From: Treponema sp.
Lineage (GTDB): Bacteria; Spirochaetota; Spirochaetia; Treponematales; Treponemataceae
Length of the DNA stretch: 64,000 nt
Assembly: GCA_016281495.1 (NCBI GenBank)
Contig: JAEEIU010000003.1
Location: 31,014 to 95,013, forward strand
Direction of reading: 5' to 3'
Under the pieces are notes generated by a model. The model made no database searches and was not told the DNA's origin. It worked only from the letters and a program-made list of their open reading frames with translations. Below, one piece after another: positions 1-7,367 of this stretch. The position numbers and the translations under genes are program-made. The first letter of the stretch is position 1. Every line of letters begins with the position of its first letter.

Positions 1-55
1 TGATCCGGAATCTTAAACTTGCATGTTCAGATCCTGAATCAAGTTCAGGATGACA
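1..55. repeat. Composite palindromic intergenic repeat, copy 1 (cut by left edge)
   Basis: This is the right-hand 55 bases of the element seen whole at 1854-1922, differing from it at only a few positions. It contains the hairpin CCTGAA-tcaag-TTCAGG and ends in ATGACA. It sits just past the stop codon of the ABC permease gene. Confidence 0.75.
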
Positions 56-62
56 CCTCTCT

Positions 63-1034
63 TTACCACTTGATCAAACCTTTCTGCCAGCTCAACACCC
101 TTGACCTGACCTTGAACAACGCCGTGATGATGACCGTACAGAACACCGCAATCAAAATCAAACCTGCATAAACACCCGAGTAGAGCATCATTGCCTTTTG
201 ATAGCTGATGTACCAGCCGATTCCATATTTTGCACCAAACATTTCCGCCGTCATCAACGCGATGAAAGCCGCACAGATTCCATTGAACACACCCTGAAAA
301 ATATTTGGCAACGCTGCGGGAACTGCAATTCGGAACACCTGGAAAAAAGTACCTGCACCAAGGGTTCGCCCCACTTCAAAATAAACCTTACCTGTATTCT
401 GAATGCCGGAGCTTGTCATGAGCTGTACCGGAAACCAGACTGCCAGAGCTATGATGAAAACACTTGCTCCAAATGTCGTCGGGAATGTAGTGAGCACGAG
501 AGGAATCCATGCAGTTGCGGGAATAGGACCAATGAGCTTGATGTAGGGGTTGATCCAGTAGTAGACCTTTTTTGAAAAGCCAAGGCACACCCCAGTGATG
601 AAGCCGACCGTAATTCCCCAGAAAACACCAAGCAGCAAAAGCTTAAACGAATACCAGATGCATTTTAAAAGCAGGTCAGTCTGTTCCGCAAAAATTGAAA
701 GTATGTTGTCAAAGCTCGGGAAAAAGATTACGGGAAGAAGGGCAAACTTTGCCGTAATGAGGTTTAACACCGCAAGTAGAATTCCAGAACCAAAAAGAAA
801 TGGTCCCTTGTGCTGGAGTGATTTGTTCAGGCGAGGGACGAAAAACGAAATGATGAAAAAAAGAAATGCAATCCCCAAAAGAATCAAAAGCAGATTGCTG
901 TAGTAAGGACGGGTTGCAGCCGGATGCAGTTTGCTGTCGGGAACTGTCTTTTGGATTAAAAGTGCAAAAAGTACTCCCAGAACGGGAAACGCACGGTAAA
1001 GTATTGATTTTATTGTTTGCGTCTTGTCTTTCAT
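63..1034 (-). CDS. ABC transporter permease, SsuC/TauC/NrtB type
   Basis: Inner-membrane subunit of an ABC importer of the sulfonate/taurine/nitrate class. The C-terminal 220 residues carry the binding-protein-dependent permease fold, with an EAA-type loop around EVGRTLGAGTFFQVFRIAVP. Three or four extra hydrophobic segments precede it, making the protein (323 residues) longer than usual SsuC proteins of about 260. I place the start at the ATG at 1034 because GAGG lies six bases before it; an ATG four codons upstream has no such site. The ATPase and binding-protein genes are not in the window and presumably lie beyond base 1. An operator matching those of the nitrogenase-like locus lies at 1077-1093, so sulfur-linked control and a sulfur substrate are likely. 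The exact substrate cannot be read from the sequence. Confidence 0.85.
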   Translation of the reverse strand: MKDKTQTIKSILYRAFPVLGVLFALLIQKTVPDSKLHPAATRPYYSNLLLILLGIAFLFFIISFFVPRLNKSLQHKGPFLFGSGILLAVLNLITAKFALLPVIFFPSFDNILSIFAEQTDLLLKCIWYSFKLLLLGVFWGITVGFITGVCLGFSKKVYYWINPYIKLIGPIPATAWIPLVLTTFPTTFGASVFIIALAVWFPVQLMTSSGIQNTGKVYFEVGRTLGAGTFFQVFRIAVPAALPNIFQGVFNGICAAFIALMTAEMFGAKYGIGWYISYQKAMMLYSGVYAGLILIAVFCTVIITALFKVRSRVLSWQKGLIKW

Positions 1035-1076
1035 TTTGTACCTCATAAAAACTTGGTATGCAGGTGCGTTTAATTA

Positions 1077-1093
1077 CCTACTAACTTAGTATG
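1077..1093. promoter_or_regulatory. Rrf2-type operator (site A) at the ABC permease promoter
   Basis: CCTACTAACTTAGTATG is a near-perfect dyad (CTACTAA-C-TTAGTAT) and matches the two sites at 10189-10205 and 10230-10246. On the minus strand it begins just downstream of a plausible -10 (TATAAC) with a weak -35 (TATACA, 17 bp spacer), so it would cover the start of transcription of the permease gene. Binding by the Rrf2 protein encoded at 11459 is inferred from the shared motif. Confidence 0.6.
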
Positions 1094-1244
1094 TTATACA
1101 AAATATACTCGGATTTGTATAATATATTTTTTTGATTGAAGTTATAGGCATTTTCTATAACCAGGTTGCTAAGCCTTAAGATTCGTGAATTTTGTTGACA
1201 GAAAACACGTAAAAAGCTATTGTTTGTCGAAAGAGGGAAAAGAC

Positions 1245-1847
1245 ATGATGAAAATTGTATATCCGGTTCATTCTGGACTTTACTTTAACCTTACAAACCG
1301 ATGTCCCTGTGCGTGTACTTTTTGCATCCGCCAGAGAAATGAAAAATTTTATGTTGAAGATTCTCTGTGGCTTGATCATGAGCCTTCGTTTGAAGAAGTA
1401 AAGTCGGCCCTGCTTGCCGAAGATTTGGAAAAATACAGTGAGTTTGTTTTCTGCGGTTTTGGAGAGCCAACGGAAGCCCTTGATGTCCTTCTTGAAACAG
1501 CCAGATTCCTTAAGGAAAAGACGGACAAACCAATCAGGATAAACACAAACGGACTTGGCAATTTGATTAACAAAAAAGACATTACCCCACTTTTTGAAGG
1601 CCTGATAGATGCAGTTTCAATCAGCCTCAATTCAAGTGATCCCAAAATATATGCTGAACGCGTACGCCCAAAGTTTGGAGAAGAGTCGCATTCCGCAATG
1701 CTGGATTTTGCCCGCTGTGCCGTAAAGCATGTCCCCAACGTAACCATGACCACAGTATCAACAACAATCACCAAAGAAGACGAAGAAAACTGCCGCAAGA
1801 TTTGTGAAAGCCTTGGAGTAAAATATAGAATCAGGGAATTGATTTAA
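1245..1847 (+). CDS. TatD-associated-type radical SAM protein
   Basis: Small radical SAM enzyme of about 200 residues. The cluster motif is CxxxCxxC (RCPCACTFC, near residue 20), and the core includes the SAM-binding GEP-like segment FCGFGEPTEA and an INTNGLGN strand. It resembles the compact family often encoded beside tatD (TIGR04038-like), but no tatD gene is near, so the function is open. The start is the first ATG of an ATGATG pair at 1245, seven bases after AGAGGG; an earlier in-frame ATG at 1185 has no ribosome site. It stands alone between the permease promoter and a palindromic repeat at its 3' end. The family assignment is fairly secure; the substrate is unknown. Confidence 0.75.
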   Translation: MMKIVYPVHSGLYFNLTNRCPCACTFCIRQRNEKFYVEDSLWLDHEPSFEEVKSALLAEDLEKYSEFVFCGFGEPTEALDVLLETARFLKEKTDKPIRINTNGLGNLINKKDITPLFEGLIDAVSISLNSSDPKIYAERVRPKFGEESHSAMLDFARCAVKHVPNVTMTTVSTTITKEDEENCRKICESLGVKYRIRELI

Positions 1848-1853
1848 ATAAGC

Positions 1854-1922
1854 TGTCATTCCGGACTTGATCCGGAATCTTAAGCTTGTATGTTTAGATC
1901 CTGAATCAAGTTCAGGATGACA
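1854..1922. repeat. Composite palindromic intergenic repeat, copy 2 (complete)
   Basis: A 69-bp element with terminal inverted repeats TGTCAT/ATGACA and two internal hairpins: CCGG-acttgat-CCGG and CCTGAA-tcaag-TTCAGG. It lies between the radical SAM gene and the WYL regulator promoter. Related copies occur at 1-55, 27493-27580, 54752-54972, 62453-62520 and 63302-63365. It has no coding capacity and looks like a MITE or REP-type element. Confidence 0.8.
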
Positions 1923-1949
1923 ATACTTTTTAGATAGCCACATTCATGT

Positions 1950-1955
1950 TATAAT
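1950..1955 (+). promoter_or_regulatory. Extended -10 promoter of the WYL regulator (probable leaderless mRNA)
   Basis: TATAAT preceded by TGt (TGtTATAAT) ends six bases before the ATG at 1962. No Shine-Dalgarno sequence is present, so transcription would start at or next to the start codon. The -35 (TTTTTA) is weak. Confidence 0.5.
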
Positions 1956-1961
1956 GTTTAC

Positions 1962-2900
1962 ATGCAGATGGACCAGCTTTTTGAATTTGTTTATATCCTC
2001 ATTGAAAAAAAACAAGTTACGGCCAAAGAAATGTCGGAACGCTTTGGGGTTTCTACAAGGACAGTGTACCGCTGGATGGAAGCCCTATCTGCAGCTGGAG
2101 TTCCTGTTTATGCCGTAAGGGGACGTGATGGTGGCATTGCAATTTCCGAAAACTATGCCCTTGATAAGACCGTGCTTTCTGAAGAAGAGCGTCTTGCTGT
2201 TTTGTCCAGCGTAAAGGCCTTGAACAGTTTGAGCGGTAATCAGTCTGCGTCCCTTAATGCCAACGTCAAGGCAGCAGAAAAACTTTCACGTCTGGTTCAG
2301 GATGATACGGATTGGCTTGAAGTTGATTTTTCGCCATGGAGTCCCGAAGGTCACGGGGTAAGGAAACTGTTTGGCATGCTCAGGGATTCAATCTTGAAAA
2401 AACGTCAGCTTTCCTTTGATTATTACAGTAGCAGCGGCAAATCCGAACACAGGACAGTGCATCCGTGGAAGCTCGTATATCGTGGACAAGCATGGTACCT
2501 TCTGGGCTGGTGCACTTCAAGAAAGGCAGAAAGATATTTTAAACTCAGCCGCATGGTGAATGTTGAACAGACAGGCAGAACCGCAAATGTAATGATGAAA
2601 GATGCAGGTCATGTAAAAGATTCAACAAACCCAGACACTCAAGCAAAACAAAAACTCATTCAAATCAAGGCAAGGATATCCGCAGGCAGGGCATTTTACT
2701 TTTTGGATTCCTTTGCATGTTCCGAAATCAATTCCCACAAAGACGGAAGCATTACGGCAGTTTTTTCCGCTCCAGATGAAGCATGGCTGTGTGGAATGCT
2801 CCTGAGTTTTGGCCCGGGCATGAAAATAATTTCACCCAAAGGAATCAAAGACAAGGTTTTACAAATGGCAAAATGTGTAACGGAATTATACAAAAAATAA
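1962..2900 (+). CDS. WYL-domain transcriptional regulator with HTH_11 domain
   Basis: DNA-binding regulator. An N-terminal winged HTH (about residues 5-60, SERFGVSTRTVYRWMEAL) is followed by GRDGGIAI, typical of this class, and a WYL effector domain in the second half (HPWKLVYRGQAWYLLGWC, about residues 167-184). At 312 residues it has the normal family length. WYL domains bind nucleic acid or nucleotide ligands and often control DNA-damage or defence genes. It lies directly upstream of the GyrI-like/radical SAM operon on the same strand, and a palindrome (2902-2923) overlaps that operon's promoter, so it may be the local regulator. ATG 1962 sits six bases after a TGtTATAAT box and lacks a ribosome site; ATG 1968 is an alternative. 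Confidence 0.85.
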   Translation: MQMDQLFEFVYILIEKKQVTAKEMSERFGVSTRTVYRWMEALSAAGVPVYAVRGRDGGIAISENYALDKTVLSEEERLAVLSSVKALNSLSGNQSASLNANVKAAEKLSRLVQDDTDWLEVDFSPWSPEGHGVRKLFGMLRDSILKKRQLSFDYYSSSGKSEHRTVHPWKLVYRGQAWYLLGWCTSRKAERYFKLSRMVNVEQTGRTANVMMKDAGHVKDSTNPDTQAKQKLIQIKARISAGRAFYFLDSFACSEINSHKDGSITAVFSAPDEAWLCGMLLSFGPGMKIISPKGIKDKVLQMAKCVTELYKK

Positions 2901-2901
2901 T

Positions 2902-2938
2902 ATATGACATCTTGTTGTCATATTTAAGGCTGTATAAT
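2902..2938 (+). promoter_or_regulatory. Palindrome and promoter before the GyrI-like operon
   Basis: ATATGACA-TCTTGT-TGTCATAT (2902-2923) is a perfect 8-bp-arm inverted repeat. A -10 box TATAAT follows at 2933-2938, so the palindrome spans the -35 region. It has no T-run and is therefore more likely an operator than a terminator, possibly for the WYL protein just upstream. That link is inferred. Confidence 0.5.
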
Positions 2939-2962
2939 TTATCCTAGAAAAAGAGGTGAATT

Positions 2963-3607
2963 ATGGCATTTGACTATAAAAAAGAATTCAAAGAGTTTTA
3001 TCTACCATCAAAGGAACCCCAGATTGTGCACATCCCCAAAATGCAGTTTGTTGCCGTTCGTGGAAAGGGAAACCCAAACGAAGAAGAAGGCGAATACAAG
3101 GATGCTCTGGCGGTACAATATGCAATCTCGTATGCAATCAAAATGAGTAAAATGGGAGACCATAGGATAGACGGTTACTTTGACTTTGTGGTTCCCCCTC
3201 TTGAAGGTTTCTGGTGGCAGGAAAAGAATGGATCTATTGTTCCGGGTTTCGATTATACCGACAAATCTTCATTCAACTGGATTTCTGTAATCCGGCTCCC
3301 TGATTTTGTAACGCAAAAAGACTTTGACTGGGCAAAAGAAGCAGCCACCGCTAAAAAAGGCATAGATTGTTCACGGGCAGAATTGTTCACTATTGAAGAA
3401 GGTGATTGTGTTCAGATCATGCATGTTGGTTCATACGATGACGAGCCAGCAACAATAAAACTGATGGATGATTATGCAACTGCAAATGGATATGTACTCG
3501 ATTTTTCCTCCACAAGGCTTCACCATGAAATCTATTTGAGTGATCCTCGTAAAACTGCTCCGGAAAAACTTAAAACTGTGATTCGGCATCCAGTAAGGAA
3601 GAATTAG
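2963..3607 (+). CDS. GyrI-like (SOUL-fold) small-molecule-binding protein
   Basis: Protein of 214 residues with the pattern of GyrI-like domain proteins (PF06445 class): an HIPKMQFVAVRGKGNPN strand near the N-terminus, a DGYFDFVVPPLEGFWW segment and a C-terminal conserved run EEGDCVQIMHVGSYDDEP. Members bind hydrophobic or cationic drugs, and some hydrolyse cyclopropanoid toxins using a buried glutamate. First gene of a four-gene operon (2963-5330) with a good ribosome site (AGAGGTGA before ATG). The next gene follows its stop codon with no gap. The substrate is unknown; a drug or alkylating-toxin response would fit the neighbourhood but is not shown. Confidence 0.8.
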   Translation: MAFDYKKEFKEFYLPSKEPQIVHIPKMQFVAVRGKGNPNEEEGEYKDALAVQYAISYAIKMSKMGDHRIDGYFDFVVPPLEGFWWQEKNGSIVPGFDYTDKSSFNWISVIRLPDFVTQKDFDWAKEAATAKKGIDCSRAELFTIEEGDCVQIMHVGSYDDEPATIKLMDDYATANGYVLDFSSTRLHHEIYLSDPRKTAPEKLKTVIRHPVRKN

Positions 3608-3853
3608 ATGAAAAATGACTTAATAGAAAACATAGAAAAACTTCATACAACACCAATGGGAGTTGACCGCATAAGGCGCAACCTCTCGCATGGTGAAGAT
3701 GTCGGAGATGTCGTTGCCTGGTGCCGAAAGAGAATACTGGATGACAGGGCAATAATCACACGCAGGGGCAAAAACTGGTATGTTACAATTGATGGTTGTA
3801 TCATTACTGTGAATGCCTACAGCTATACGATAATCACCGCTCATAAGGAATAA
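3608..3853 (+). CDS. DUF3781 family protein
   Basis: An 81-residue protein recognisable by the segment LHTTPMGVDRIRRNLS near the N-terminus, the WCRK motif, and the C-terminal block RRGKNWYVTIDGCIITVN followed by YTIITAHK. No function is established for this family. The ATG directly follows the TAG of the GyrI-like gene, so translation is probably coupled. It sits between that gene and a DUF6434-type gene in the same operon. Confidence 0.75.
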   Translation: MKNDLIENIEKLHTTPMGVDRIRRNLSHGEDVGDVVAWCRKRILDDRAIITRRGKNWYVTIDGCIITVNAYSYTIITAHKE

Positions 3854-3855
3854 AG

Positions 3856-4461
3856 ATGAAGCGTCCAGACTTTGATGATATAAAGACATTTGAAGAATTC
3901 TCCAGATACTACTGGTACCGCGAAGAACTCCAGCAGATTTGTAAATCACATGGAATCGATTCATCTGGCTTGAAGGCGGAATTAAACCACAACATCGAAG
4001 AATACTTTAAGGGAAACATAATCCGGCCTAAAAAAGCACATGTCAAAAAGGCATCCGTAAAATCAAAACTCCCACTCACTTTGAACACGGGCCTTATAGA
4101 ATGCGGTTTTATTTTTGGTCCGCGTTTCCGAGACTTCTTTATTGAACAGACGGGCATTAAGAATTTTAAATTCAACGTGGACATGGTGGCCACCGTAAAA
4201 AAAGTAAAGCAGGAACAGGACGAAAACTTTACGCTGGGAGACCTCCTTGACATCTATTACGGCAAAAAGACTTATGCAAGATATGACAAAATCTCCCTGC
4301 AATGGAACAAATTCTTTCATGAATTTTGTGCAGACCCCGCAACTGCATGTTATCCGGATAAACTAAAAACTGCCGCACGACTCTGGAAAATTGTCCGCGA
4401 ATCAACCCAAGAAAAAGTCTATAAACATGAACTTCTGGAGGACCTGTCATGCACTTTGTAA
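3856..4461 (+). CDS. DUF6434/SAP-like domain protein
   Basis: Protein of 201 residues. The first 50 residues look like a SAP-type helix-extended-helix (EELQQICKSHGIDSSGLKAE), a fold used for DNA or protein binding. A lysine-rich linker follows (about 53-70), then a DUF6434-like C-terminal region (GPRFRDFFIEQTGI, FTLGDLLDIYYGKK, ISLQWNKFFHEF). Its function is unknown. It starts two bases after the DUF3781 stop, and its 3' end overlaps the SPL-type radical SAM gene by 13 bases. The ribosome site of that gene (GGAGG) lies inside this one, so the two products should be made together. Confidence 0.65.
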   Translation: MKRPDFDDIKTFEEFSRYYWYREELQQICKSHGIDSSGLKAELNHNIEEYFKGNIIRPKKAHVKKASVKSKLPLTLNTGLIECGFIFGPRFRDFFIEQTGIKNFKFNVDMVATVKKVKQEQDENFTLGDLLDIYYGKKTYARYDKISLQWNKFFHEFCADPATACYPDKLKTAARLWKIVRESTQEKVYKHELLEDLSCTL

Positions 4462-5330
4462 ACGCCAAGACAATCCTTACTCCACGCAGCATGAATATTT
4501 ACCGGGGATGTACGCACGGATGCATTTACTGTGACTCACGAAGCAAGTGCTATCAGTTTACCCATGACTTTGAAGATATAGAAGTAAAGCAAAATGCCCC
4601 GGAGCTTCTTGAAGAAACCCTCAGGAAAAAACGAAAACGATGCATGATTGGAACTGGTTCAATGTGCGACCCTTACATACCGCTGGAAAAAGACCTTGGC
4701 CTCATGCGCCGTTGCCTTGAAATAATCGAACGTTACAATTTTGGGGTTACGCTTCAAACCAAGTCTGATCTTGTGCTCAGGGACATGGATCTTCTTGAAA
4801 AAATCAACCGCAAGACCAAGGCCGTTGTCCAAATGACTCTTACCACCGCTGACGATAATCTCTGTCGTCTTGTGGAACCTGCCGTCTGTGTTACAAGCAA
4901 ACGTTTTGAGGCTTTGTGTGAATGTAAAAAACATGGCATTCCAACTGTGGTATGGTTCAGTCCACTGTTGCCATTTATCAACGACACAAAAGAAAATGTC
5001 GAGGGAATTGTTGACTATTGTGCAAGGGCAGGAGTAAAGGCTATGCTCTGTTTTGGGATTGGCTTAACCCTGCGTGAAGGAAACCGCGAATACTTTTATG
5101 ATGCCCTGGATAAGATTGCAAAAAGGAATGCAAGTTTTGCCGGAATAAAGGAACGCTACATAAAGAGTTTTGGTTACAGCTATGTATGTTCAAGCCCGCA
5201 TGATGCTGAACTCATGGCCCATCTTTCCAGACTGTGCAAGTCAAACGGAATCATGCTTGGAACAGATTCTGTATTCAAGTGGATGGAAGAATTCCCTGAA
5301 GACAATCCCTTGCAGCCGAGTTTGTTTTAG
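4449..5330 (+). CDS. SPL-family (spore photoproduct lyase-like) radical SAM protein
   Basis: Radical SAM enzyme of 293 residues. The CxxxCxxC cluster motif is NIYRGCTHGCIYCDSR (about residues 16-31), the usual context in the SplB-like group. GTGSMCDPYIPLEK follows, another hallmark of that group. True photoproduct lyases are usually somewhat longer and carry an extra conserved cysteine; whether this one repairs DNA is uncertain, and many relatives in non-sporulating bacteria have no known substrate. GGAGG lies six bases before the ATG. It is the last gene of the operon and ends 14 bases before the convergent LysR gene. The DUF3781/DUF6434 neighbours suggest one pathway. Confidence 0.8.
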   Translation: MHFVNAKTILTPRSMNIYRGCTHGCIYCDSRSKCYQFTHDFEDIEVKQNAPELLEETLRKKRKRCMIGTGSMCDPYIPLEKDLGLMRRCLEIIERYNFGVTLQTKSDLVLRDMDLLEKINRKTKAVVQMTLTTADDNLCRLVEPAVCVTSKRFEALCECKKHGIPTVVWFSPLLPFINDTKENVEGIVDYCARAGVKAMLCFGIGLTLREGNREYFYDALDKIAKRNASFAGIKERYIKSFGYSYVCSSPHDAELMAHLSRLCKSNGIMLGTDSVFKWMEEFPEDNPLQPSLF

Positions 5331-5344
5331 ACGCATAAAAAAGA

Positions 5345-6274
5345 TTAACAGGTAAAGCCCGCGATGTTAAGAAAACGCCGGATTGCATCAATGTAAATCA
5401 GGCAGATGTTGTCCATGTGCGTACCGATTTTAGTAATGTATCCAAGTTCAAAGCTGTGGCTGATTTTACCATCAGGGTTTTTCAGTGGTATCAATACAAA
5501 GCTTTCCGTAGGGTCATTCTGATCTTCTCCAAATACCCCCGAAAGAAATGTGTATCCGTTCAATTTTTCAAGCAGGTCCAGTTCTGTTGAACGATCTGCA
5601 ACAGTAATGGCCTTATCCAATGCATGTTTTTCAATCACGTCATCAGAGAAAAATGATTTTACATCATCGGTGTCAAAGGTAACAAAACGATATGGTGTAA
5701 GTTCATCTAGAGAAAGACTTTGTTTTTTTGCAAGAGGATGATTTTTATGAAGGTACACAAACGCGTTGCATTCAGTAAGGTGATGAAATTGCAATGAGTG
5801 TGATTCAAGGTGTTTAGAAATTGCCTCACGATTTGTTTCGCTTAAATACAGGATTCCTATGTCACTCTTCCCTTCCGCTACATCATCAATTACATCCGAA
5901 GCTTTTTTTTCTCCAAATGAAAAATCATAATCCGTTCCAGAATAATCCTTTACAATTTGAATAAAGGCCTTTCGTGCAAAAGCATAGTAAAGCGCAGAAA
6001 CCGAAAATGTTTTTTTCTCGTGCACCGAATATTTTTTTACAATGCCTTCGTATCTTTGATAAAGTTCCTTTGCTTCGTTAAGAAAATCTACACCGCGTTC
6101 AGTGACTGTCGTTCCCCGTGAAGTCCGCTTGAAGATGGCAAATCCCAACTCGTCTTCCAAATCATGTACGCTGCTGGTTAAAGATGGTTGAGAAATATAA
6201 AGCTTTTCCGATGCCTTGTTAAAGGAGCCGCACGAAGCAACCCCTATGACATATTTTATCTGTTGAAGCGTCAT
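5345..6274 (-). CDS. LysR-family transcriptional regulator in the cysK operon
   Basis: LTTR of normal length (309 residues). The N-terminal winged HTH is GSFNKASEKLYISQPSLTSSVHDL in form (about residues 16-40), followed by the linker helix and a periplasmic-binding-like effector domain. The start ATG overlaps the cysteine synthase stop (ATGA, 6271-6274) behind AAGGA, so it is co-translated as the last gene of the nifK-nifD-cysK-lysR set. By position it may sense a sulfur metabolite such as O-acetylserine, as CysB/CysL-type LTTRs do. This is inferred from context only. Confidence 0.88.
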   Translation of the reverse strand: MTLQQIKYVIGVASCGSFNKASEKLYISQPSLTSSVHDLEDELGFAIFKRTSRGTTVTERGVDFLNEAKELYQRYEGIVKKYSVHEKKTFSVSALYYAFARKAFIQIVKDYSGTDYDFSFGEKKASDVIDDVAEGKSDIGILYLSETNREAISKHLESHSLQFHHLTECNAFVYLHKNHPLAKKQSLSLDELTPYRFVTFDTDDVKSFFSDDVIEKHALDKAITVADRSTELDLLEKLNGYTFLSGVFGEDQNDPTESFVLIPLKNPDGKISHSFELGYITKIGTHMDNICLIYIDAIRRFLNIAGFTC

Positions 6275-7248
6275 TCCTTAAAAAGATCCGTGCTCAAATA
6301 TCTTAGGCCAGTATCCGGGAAGACAACAACGATGTTCTTTCCTTCAAACTCCGGACGTTTTGCAATTTCTGTTGCTCCCCACAATGCCGCACCGCTTGAG
6401 TTACCAACCAATACGCCGTCTGTTTTTGCAACCGTTCTGGCCGCCTCAAAAGATGGCTTTACTGTGGCAGAAAGAACCTCATCATAAACTCCGCTTGTGT
6501 CACGCAAAGTGATTGGAACACGTTCGTTTGGAACTTCGGTAAAGTTGTGGATTCCGGTCAGGGCACCTGCGTCCAATGCAGGTTCAACGGCTATGACCTT
6601 TACGTCCTTGCTTTGGGCCTTGATGTAATCGCTTATGCCACGGATTGTTCCGCCTGTTCCTACCGCACTTACCACTGCCGCCAAATCACCGCCTGTCTGC
6701 TCCCAGATTTCAACTCCGGTAGTATCATGATGTGCTGTTGGATTCAGAGGGTTTATCATCTGGTCAACGAAGAAGATGCTGTCACCTGCAGTTTGCCTGT
6801 CACGGATATGCTGCTTTAATATGTTGGTTGCCGCCACAAAGTCATTGTTGGTCGCCTTGAGTTCTTCCTGCAATTCCGGAACCTCGCTGATTTTCTGTAC
6901 GTTTGCGCCAAATGCCTTCATCACCTGGAGGCGTTCCTGACTTACTCCTTCCTGAAGATAGATCTGAACCTTATAGCCTTTCATCGCACCGATTGCACTT
7001 ACTGCGATTCCCGTGTTTCCGCTGGTGTATTCGATGAGGGTTGTTACACCCGGCTTGATTTTTCCTTCGCGTTCTGCATCTTCAATTATGCGGAGAACAA
7101 TCCTGTCCTTGATGCTTCCAATCGGGTTGAAGTATTCAACCTTTGCAAGTATGTGTGCCTTGAGCCCAAGTTTTTTTTCGTATCCGTGAAGCCTTACAAG
7201 AGGTGTGTTTCCTACAAGCTCAGTTAATGAATCGTGTATCTTTGCCAT
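6271..7248 (-). CDS. cysK: Cysteine synthase family PLP enzyme (CysK-like)
   Basis: PLP-dependent beta-replacement enzyme of 325 residues that would join sulfide (or a thiol such as methanethiol) to O-acetylserine. Visible family marks are the PLP lysine at residue 47 in NPIGSIKDR, the substrate loop TSGNTGIAVS, the phosphate-binding GTGGTIRG, and a C-terminal SSGAALWG. It follows the nifD-like gene after a 119-bp gap with GC-rich hairpins and has its own GGAGG site. A cysK next to a nitrogenase-like DK pair suggests that the thiol or sulfide made by the reductase is captured here. CysK is also the partner of the Rrf2 regulator CymR in Bacillus, and an Rrf2 gene of that kind lies at 11459. 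The terminal SYF/DFI-type tail cannot be judged. Confidence 0.88.
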   Translation of the reverse strand: MAKIHDSLTELVGNTPLVRLHGYEKKLGLKAHILAKVEYFNPIGSIKDRIVLRIIEDAEREGKIKPGVTTLIEYTSGNTGIAVSAIGAMKGYKVQIYLQEGVSQERLQVMKAFGANVQKISEVPELQEELKATNNDFVAATNILKQHIRDRQTAGDSIFFVDQMINPLNPTAHHDTTGVEIWEQTGGDLAAVVSAVGTGGTIRGISDYIKAQSKDVKVIAVEPALDAGALTGIHNFTEVPNERVPITLRDTSGVYDEVLSATVKPSFEAARTVAKTDGVLVGNSSGAALWGATEIAKRPEFEGKNIVVVFPDTGLRYLSTDLFKE

Positions 7249-7265
7249 TTTAGTTCCTCCATTTA

Positions 7266-7365
7266 TCTTGTTGCCCTGGGGGCGTTGCGGGGGATGCCCC
7301 CGCTAGAAGGGGTAGGGAGCAACGAAGTGCGACCGAGGGGAAGTCTTTCCCCTTTCCCTCCTGTT
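7266..7365. repeat. GC-rich hairpin stretch between nifD-like and cysK genes
   Basis: Contains GCGGGGG-atg-CCCCCGC (7287-7303), a perfect 7-bp GC stem with a three-base loop. G-rich and C-rich tracts follow (AGGGG near 7308, GAGGGGAAG pairing with CTTTCCCCTTTCCCTCC near 7335-7362). It is much richer in GC than the genes on either side. It may be an intergenic repeat, or an mRNA-processing or attenuating structure that sets DK versus CysK levels. Confidence 0.55.
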
Positions 7366-7367
7366 GT

